Positions 31,039-34,933 of a stretch of 34,933 bases of DNA are shown in pieces (within the stretch, counting starts at the first letter, position 1; every line of letters begins with the position of its first letter). The stretch comes from Candidatus Bipolaricaulota bacterium (GTDB taxonomy: Bacteria; Bipolaricaulota; Bipolaricaulia; Bipolaricaulales; Bipolaricaulaceae). The stretch covers positions 1 to 34,933 of the forward strand of contig JAUQPF010000029.1 in NCBI GenBank assembly GCA_030550535.1, given 5' to 3'. The notes under the pieces are model-generated. The model saw only the letters and a list, made by a program, of their open reading frames with translations, searched no databases and was not told the origin of the DNA. A program made the translations under genes and the position numbers.

Positions 31039-32013
31039 TTACCCCCGGAGCCAGTAAAGGAGCGCGGCCCCTGCCGCGCAGAGGGCTTCGAAGCCCACGA
31101 GCACTAGGGTGAGGGTGCGCTCATGCAATCCGCCCGTGACCTTGAGGATGGCCTGGCCCAAGCCCACCGGCCCATTGGCCGGGCAGCGAAGTTTTTTGTC
31201 GGAGCAAAGATCCCCCGCCCAGCCTTTGGAGGGAAAACCGTGCATGGCTTTGAGCACAAAGTCCAGGGCGTAAGGGAGAATGACGATCAGACCAGCGGCT
31301 TCGAAGTTGCCCACGATGCAGCTTGCGGCGAGGATCGCGCCGATAGAGAGCGTGCCCACATCGCCCACGAAGATCCTCGCGGGGTACCAGTTAAAGAAGA
31401 GCACCCCCAAAGCTGCGCCCATTCCCGCAAGGAGAAGGGCCAAAGCCGTGGGCTCGCCGAGTTTCCAGGCCACGGCGGCAAGGCCTCCCATGGCCACTAA
31501 ACCCATCCCCAATTCCGCTCCATTGAACCCAGCCAGCATGTTCACGGCGTTGGCCGCGCCCGTGACGCCCAAAGGGACGAGCGCCCAAGAGTAGGCCAAC
31601 CCAAAGTTCACCTGCCCGATGAGGGGGATGGAGAGAGTGGTGTGCCCAACACGGATGGCTACTAACGGCAGCGCCGCCAACACCGGCAAGAAGGCTTTCA
31701 CCGCTTGGTGCATTCCCAAAAGGTCATCAAGGATCCCCACCAGGGCGGTGAGGAGCACCGTGCTCAGGACCGCAAGGAGGGCGAGAAAATCCACGGGGAG
31801 AACGGTGGGAATGAACGCCTCTAGGGCGATGGCGAGGAGCACCCCCAGAGTGAAGCCCGCCACGAACGCCAGGCCCCCCATCTCCGGGATCTCGGGCTGC
31901 CCAAGTTTGTGGAGGTCCTTCCCGGTGATGCCGGCTGCGCGCAACCTGGGGATGAGCACGAGGGTTGCGCCCATGGCCACAAAAAAAGCTACGACGCCAA
32001 CCCACGCGATCAT
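31039..32013 (-). CDS. Archaeal/eukaryal-type UDP-GlcNAc:lipid-phosphate GlcNAc-1-P transferase (MraY/WecA superfamily)
   Basis: A 324-residue polytopic membrane enzyme of the polyprenyl-phosphate N-acetylhexosamine-1-phosphate transferase superfamily, which loads a first sugar phosphate on a lipid carrier. Motifs in order: KLGQPEIPEMGG (37-47), DD at 96-97 in GILDDLLG, NMLAGFNG at 158-165, and FNWYPARIFVGDVG at 207-220. The loop FPSKGWAGDL, CPANGPVGL and the TGGLHERTL end resemble archaeal and ALG7-type GPT enzymes rather than MraY or WecA. It probably starts a glycan on undecaprenyl or dolichyl phosphate. The ATG at 32013 is preferred; a TTG at 32016 is adjacent. A promoter places the transcript start at these codons. 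Confidence 0.88.
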   Translation of the reverse strand: MIAWVGVVAFFVAMGATLVLIPRLRAAGITGKDLHKLGQPEIPEMGGLAFVAGFTLGVLLAIALEAFIPTVLPVDFLALLAVLSTVLLTALVGILDDLLGMHQAVKAFLPVLAALPLVAIRVGHTTLSIPLIGQVNFGLAYSWALVPLGVTGAANAVNMLAGFNGAELGMGLVAMGGLAAVAWKLGEPTALALLLAGMGAALGVLFFNWYPARIFVGDVGTLSIGAILAASCIVGNFEAAGLIVILPYALDFVLKAMHGFPSKGWAGDLCSDKKLRCPANGPVGLGQAILKVTGGLHERTLTLVLVGFEALCAAGAALLYWLRG

Positions 32014-32022
32014 CAAAATTGA

Positions 32023-32051
32023 ATTCTAAGCCTTTTCTTGTGCGCGGCCAA
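32023..32051 (-). promoter_or_regulatory. Promoter of the GlcNAc-1-P transferase gene
   Basis: TTGGCC (32046-32051) and TAGAAT (32023-32028) on the minus strand are 17 bases apart. The -10 box ends 9 bases before the ATG, so the mRNA should be leaderless or nearly so. Confidence 0.6.
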
Positions 32052-32073
32052 GCTGTACAACGACCTTCTTATC

Positions 32074-32261
32074 TCAAAGGCCCATTTCGCGGAGGAGGAC
32101 TTCGTTGATTTTGTGGACATTGAAATGTTCCTCAGCAATTCGGCGGGATTCCCGGCCCATCCGTTCGATGAGCTCGGGCTCTTCATGACAGTCACCCCGT
32201 GGGAAACCATCTCTCGACATCCCGAGGGATCGGTGCGATTGATGGCCTGGTCATGGCTTCC
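32074..32261 (-). pseudogene. Remnant of a GT4 glycosyltransferase 3' end
   Basis: This stretch is a decayed copy of the C-terminal part of the intact glycosyltransferase at 33094-34218. From 32076 to 32181 it matches 33096-33201 with only a few substitutions, including 45 identical bases at the gene end. Beyond that, similarity resumes at about 32190 after a loss of roughly 55 bases, which breaks the frame, and fades near 32261. The last codons (EVLLREMGL then TGA) survive. No start or N-terminal domain is left, so it cannot make an enzyme. Confidence 0.8.
32076..32181. repeat. Direct repeat, copy 1 (left of vapBC)
   Basis: Direct repeat of 33096-33201 at an exact offset of 1020 bases. The first 45 bases are identical and the whole stretch differs at only a few sites. 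The repeats lie on either side of the vapBC pair. Confidence 0.85.
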
Positions 32262-32289
32262 TTTTTATCCATCCCTTCGCTACCCTTCC

Positions 32290-32318
32290 CAGCGGCGTTT
32301 TGCGGAAGGAGGCCGCTG
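32290..32318. repeat. Inverted repeat downstream of vapC
   Basis: CAGCGGC (32290-32296) and GCCGCTG (32312-32318) form a perfect 7-bp stem around a 15-base loop, about 30 bases after the vapC stop. No T-tract follows on either strand, so a terminator role is doubtful. Nothing else is recognised between 32262 and 32345. Confidence 0.35.
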
Positions 32319-32345
32319 TTCCCTTCGAGGCTTACCCGGCTAGTA

Positions 32346-32789
32346 TCAAGACCGATTATCGTTTTCCTCGATTTGCAAAAATGACCTCGTCTTCAAAGGG
32401 GTGATCCTTTGAATTTGTTCGAAATGCTCGTCGGCATGCCAAAGCTCAAGCCCCGCGGAGATAGCGGCCTGTGCAATCAGAAGGTCTGGAAGCGGGATCA
32501 AAAACCCTTGGCGCCTCAGGGTGTGGCCCAAGCGAGCCGCCCCTTCCCATACCGCTGGAGTGAGGGCGACGTCTTCCAAAGCTTGGAATTCAGCGAGAAG
32601 CCGCTCCAAGGCCGCCTCGTCTTTCGCTCCCACAAGAAGCTCGGCTTTCACCACCCAACAAGTGAACACGGATCCGGCCGCAAGGACCTTTTCAACCTCC
32701 GTCTTGAGTTTTTTATACCTCTGAGGGCGAAAGTAACGGACCCAGACGGACGTATCCAGCAGCACCCCTTTGGCCCAAGTCGTGCTCAT
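32346..32789 (-). CDS. vapC: VapC-type PIN domain toxin
   Basis: A 147-residue PIN-domain ribonuclease, the toxin half of a type II toxin-antitoxin pair. VapC toxins cut tRNA or rRNA when the antitoxin is lost. The four acidic metal ligands are present: D12 in LLDTSVW, E50 in VVKAELLVG, D102 in LPDLLIA and D120 in WHADEHF. The ATG at 32789 overlaps the antitoxin TGA (ATGA), the usual arrangement. An in-frame ATG ten codons upstream lies within vapB and is less likely. The reading frame is intact, so the toxin is probably active. Confidence 0.93.
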   Translation of the reverse strand: MSTTWAKGVLLDTSVWVRYFRPQRYKKLKTEVEKVLAAGSVFTCWVVKAELLVGAKDEAALERLLAEFQALEDVALTPAVWEGAARLGHTLRRQGFLIPLPDLLIAQAAISAGLELWHADEHFEQIQRITPLKTRSFLQIEENDNRS

Positions 32790-33007
32790 GAGTTCCTTTC
32801 CGTAGCTTCTTTGCGCCACTGGTCTAGATCTTCAGGAGCCCATTCCACCAAACCTGACCCCGCGAGGCGGCGCAGTTCCTCGAGGCGGCGCCTGCGAACA
32901 AATTCCCGCAGGGCAAGCTCGATCACTTCCCGCTTCCGCTTCACTCCTGCTAACCTCATCGCCTCCGCAAGCAGTCTGGGCTCCACCGTGACTGAAAACC
33001 TAGCCAT
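32786..33007 (-). CDS. vapB: VapB-type ribbon-helix-helix antitoxin
   Basis: A 73-residue antitoxin. The N-terminal ARFSVTVEPRLLAEAMRLAGVKRKREVIELALREFVRR is a typical VapB ribbon-helix-helix DNA-binding domain of the DUF2191 type. The C-terminal tail (about 48-73, with W56 and W64) should wrap the toxin. GGAGG lies 7 bases before the ATG. VapB with VapC normally represses its own promoter, which lies at 33030-33058. Confidence 0.93.
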   Translation of the reverse strand: MARFSVTVEPRLLAEAMRLAGVKRKREVIELALREFVRRRRLEELRRLAGSGLVEWAPEDLDQWRKEATERNS

Positions 33008-33029
33008 GGTTCACCTCCGACGCACCTAA

Positions 33030-33058
33030 AAATTACACCAATATCTTGCACCCAACAA
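33030..33058 (-). promoter_or_regulatory. Promoter of vapBC
   Basis: TTGTTG (33053-33058) and TAATTT (33030-33035) on the minus strand are 17 bases apart in an AT-rich patch. The transcript would begin near 33023, about 16 bases before the vapB ATG, leaving room for the GGAGG site. Confidence 0.5.
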
Positions 33059-33093
33059 CTCAACACTAGTAGAATGCCCAGCGGCGTGCAGAC

Positions 33094-34218
33094 TTAAAGG
33101 CCCATTTCGCGGAGGAGGACTTCGTTGATTTTGTGGACATCAAAACGTTCCTCGGCGATTCGGCGGGATTCCCAGCCCATCCGTTCGATGAGCTCGGGCT
33201 CAAGGACGAAGCGCTCCATGGCGGAAGCTAAAGCTTCCACATCCCGAGGAGGCGCAAGAAAACCGTTCACCCCGGGGATGACCGTCTCCCGACACCCTGG
33301 GGCATCGGTGGTGATCACCGGCCGCGCCATGGCCATGGCTTCTTGAATGCTACGCGGGACACCCTCGCGGTAATAAGAAGGGAGCACGAAAACGCTGGCC
33401 TGGGAAAGCCAAGGCCGGACATCGGAAACATGGCCGGGCCACTCCACGATGCCTTCTTTTACCCACCTTTCCACCTCTTCCTTCCGTATCGCTCCAGGAT
33501 TGGTGTCTAAACCGCCAAGGAGGATGAACCTTGTGTTCGGGTGCTTTTCCTTCACCCTCTTTGCGGCCTCCACGAACTCCACGATCCCCTTTTCTCTTAG
33601 GAGCCGGGCCGCGAGGAGAAACGTTACAGGGTCTTTCACCGGAGGAGCAGGCGAAAAGTGCTCCAAGTCCACACCAATTGGGCCGAGCAAGAAGACCTTC
33701 TCCTTCGGGACCAACCCTCTTTCCACAAATTCTGTTAGGTCGTCCCGGTTAAGGAAAAACACAAGGGTCGCTTTGGGCAAGGCCAAGCGGTAGAGCGTTT
33801 TCGCAACCCAACGAAGGAATCGGCGTTTTAAAGGCTCCTTTTGGCCCGAGATTGTGAAAGCGTATCCCAAACCTTCGATCATGGCATATCTTCTGGGCAC
33901 GCGGGAAAGCCAAGCGGCTAGGGTTCCGTAGATCACGGGCTTTATGGCGTAGGCCAAGGTCGCATCAGGCTTAAGCTCTCGCAGAAGTAAGAAAAGCCAC
34001 AGGGAGTCCAAAAGATCCCTTATGGGGTTAAGCCCGGTGCGAGAAAGGCGGTAATTCAGGGGTTTGGCGCCCAGGGCTTCGATGGCTTTCCAGGTTTCAG
34101 GGTTGTAATCCGGGGCCAGGGCCCATACCTCATGGCCTCTTTCCACCAAGGCTCGGATCAGCGGCCCACGGAAGTTCCAAAGCGAAAACGCCTGGTTCCC
34201 AATGACGGCAATCTTCAT
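33094..34218 (-). CDS. GT4 family glycosyltransferase (PglA-like)
   Basis: A 374-residue GT-B fold, family 4 glycosyltransferase acting on the cytoplasmic side of the membrane in surface glycan assembly. The N-terminal acceptor domain begins MKIAVIGNQAFSLWNFRGPLI and has RTGLNPIRDL and KPVIYGTLAAWLSRVPRRYAMIEGLGY, resembling PglA-type N-acetylgalactosaminyl transferases that act on lipid-linked sugars. The donor domain has AARLLREKGIVEFVEAA, then SYYREGVPRSIQEAMAMARPVITTDAPGCRE, with the E-x7-E region intact. The sugar is not known. Its ATG overlaps the stop of the interrupted glycosyltransferase upstream (ATGA). It may now lack its native promoter because of the insertion upstream. Confidence 0.92.
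   Translation of the reverse strand: MKIAVIGNQAFSLWNFRGPLIRALVERGHEVWALAPDYNPETWKAIEALGAKPLNYRLSRTGLNPIRDLLDSLWLFLLLRELKPDATLAYAIKPVIYGTLAAWLSRVPRRYAMIEGLGYAFTISGQKEPLKRRFLRWVAKTLYRLALPKATLVFFLNRDDLTEFVERGLVPKEKVFLLGPIGVDLEHFSPAPPVKDPVTFLLAARLLREKGIVEFVEAAKRVKEKHPNTRFILLGGLDTNPGAIRKEEVERWVKEGIVEWPGHVSDVRPWLSQASVFVLPSYYREGVPRSIQEAMAMARPVITTDAPGCRETVIPGVNGFLAPPRDVEALASAMERFVLEPELIERMGWESRRIAEERFDVHKINEVLLREMGL
33096..33201. repeat. Direct repeat, copy 2 (right of vapBC)
   Basis: The intact counterpart of 32076-32181; this copy is the functional 3' end of the GT4 gene. Confidence 0.85.
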
Positions 34219-34655
34219 AACACGATCCCTTTTTTAGCTGAAAGCTCGCGATACAAGGCTTCCCACTGGTCAACCACTCGGTCCAAGCTGAAGTTGGCCA
34301 AAATGTGCTGGCGAGCGGCTTCTCTCATCCTTTGGCGCTTTTCCTCGGGCAATTCTATGAGCCGGAGCATGGCTTGGGCCAAAGCCTCGGGATCCTTTGG
34401 GGGAACAAGAAAACCTGTCACGCCATCAATCACCACTTCGCGGTTGCCGCCCACATCGGTGGCCACCACGGGAAGGCCTGAGGCATGAGCCTCAAGGAGG
34501 ACCATGGGCATCCCCTCCCAGGCCGAGGACATCACATAGGCATCGGCAGCGTTCATAAGCTCAGGGATATCACGCCGGATCCCTAAGAATTTGGTACGGG
34601 CACTTACGTGAAGATCCTTTGCAAGTTTCTCCATTAGGGGACGGAGTGGACGGTA
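34215..34655 (-). pseudogene. GT4 glycosyltransferase truncated by an insertion sequence
   Basis: Only the C-terminal donor-binding domain of a GT4 glycosyltransferase remains (about 147 residues). Visible motifs are LHVSARTKFLGIRRDIPELMNAADAYV, SSAWEGMPMVLLEAHASGLPVVATDVGG and NREVVIDGVTGFLVPPKDPEALA. The sequence stops making family sense just before RPLRPLMEKLAKD, where the glycine-rich loop and the whole N-terminal half should be. That point coincides with the end of the IS256-like element at about 34656. The rest of the gene presumably lies beyond the element, outside the window. It was once co-translated with the next glycosyltransferase (ATGA overlap). Confidence 0.8.
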
Positions 34656-34933
34656 GTGTCTCGGGAAGTGTGTCCACAGGGTAGCATGGTAGCCTTCCCA
34701 GAAAAACGTGGAAACGAAAGGAGGGAAGGCCCCTATCGCGGACAAAACCCGCGAAGAGATCCTAAGGGAAGTGGGAGAGCAGATCAAGGCCATGGTTAAG
34801 GAGCTTCTGGAGCGGCTCATGCGGGAGGAGCGGGCCTTGTACCTTGCGGAGCATCCTACCAAGGCCAACGGGTACTACACCCGGGACCTCCTCACCCTCG
34901 CGGGTCCCGTGGAGGACCTTAAGGTCCCACGCG
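34656..34933 (+). mobile_element. Left part of an IS256-family insertion sequence (runs off the window)
   Basis: The left end is placed at about 34656, where the glycosyltransferase frame is broken and GTGTCTCGGGAAGTGTGTCC begins; the GTGTC repeats within it look like a terminal inverted repeat. A transposase gene starts about 50 bases inside and continues past the window edge. The right end, the second inverted repeat and any target-site duplication cannot be seen, so the exact border is uncertain by a few bases. Confidence 0.75.
34708..34933 (+). CDS. IS256-family (mutator-type) transposase, N-terminal part
   Basis: The first roughly 75 residues of a mutator-type transposase, cut by the window end. 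The N-terminal helical region, REEILREVGEQIKAMVKELL, is followed by LMREERALYLAEHPT. NGYYTRDLLTLAGPVEDLKVPR then matches the RNGYxxRxLxTxxGxLELxVPR motif of IS256 transposases. The DDE catalytic domain lies beyond the window. The start is uncertain: GTG at 34708 is the only standard start before the conserved part, since a stop precedes it at 34690. A good AAAGGAGGG site at 34717-34725 is not followed by a usual start codon, and GTG 34771 or ATG 34792 are alternatives. Confidence 0.78.
   Translation, partial: METKGGKAPIADKTREEILREVGEQIKAMVKELLERLMREERALYLAEHPTKANGYYTRDLLTLAGPVEDLKVPR

Overview
The window reads as chromosomal DNA of a GC-rich, probably thermophilic and anaerobic bacterium. Bacterial housekeeping genes (mutS, metK, valS, ndk, ispD, uppS, cdsA) sit beside genes better known from Archaea: an archaeal-type Pus10 tRNA pseudouridine synthase, an endonuclease Q, an archaeal/eukaryal-like UDP-GlcNAc:lipid phosphate transferase and ferredoxin-dependent 2-oxoacid oxidoreductase subunits. 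This mix would fit an uncultured deep-branching lineage such as Bipolaricaulota/Acetothermia, but that is a guess from gene content; nothing here is diagnostic.

Layout. 1-1631 (+): PD40 lipoprotein, ispD and a bifunctional-nuclease-domain protein. 1900-4925 (-): mutS and a GNAT acetyltransferase. 4935-6231 (-): a membrane-anchored Ig-like repeat protein with its own promoter, a possible 20-residue leader ORF and a clear intrinsic terminator. 6212-8957 (-): DUF362 protein, a small unknown protein and malQ. 8975-14406 (+): PadR regulator, ABC exporter (ATPase and permease), MATE transporter and two tandem diacylglycerol-kinase-like lipid kinases. 14412-16769 (-): family III CoA-transferase and EndoQ. 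16787-17221 (+): flavodoxin-like protein. 17230-18423 (-): metK. 18543-24308 (+): a tight ndk-valS-folC-like-uppS-cdsA operon. 24294-26136 (-): tRNA-Pro(UGG), tldD and an MTH1187/UPF0045 protein. 26191-30603 (+): pus10, a Cas4-like iron-sulfur nuclease and korA-korB-korC. 30600-34933 is accessory in character: a frameshifted aspartic-protease-like gene, an archaeal-type GlcNAc-1-P transferase, a decayed glycosyltransferase fragment, a VapBC toxin-antitoxin pair, an intact GT4 glycosyltransferase, a second GT4 gene cut by an insertion sequence, and the left end of that IS256-family element running off the window.

Most genes overlap or abut (ATGA, GTGA, TTGA and TAATG junctions), so translational coupling is the rule. 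Several genes that begin transcripts have a -10-like box only 5-10 bases before the start codon and no Shine-Dalgarno sequence, which suggests leaderless mRNAs. Genes inside or following leaders often have GGAGG-type sites instead.

Together the genes cover isoprenoid and lipid-carrier supply (ispD, uppS, the GlcNAc-1-P transferase), phospholipid synthesis (cdsA, lipid kinases), surface glycan assembly (GT4 genes), DNA repair (mutS, EndoQ), tRNA charging and modification (valS, pus10, tRNA-Pro), and ferredoxin-linked carbon metabolism (korABC). No CRISPR array, rRNA or replication origin was seen.
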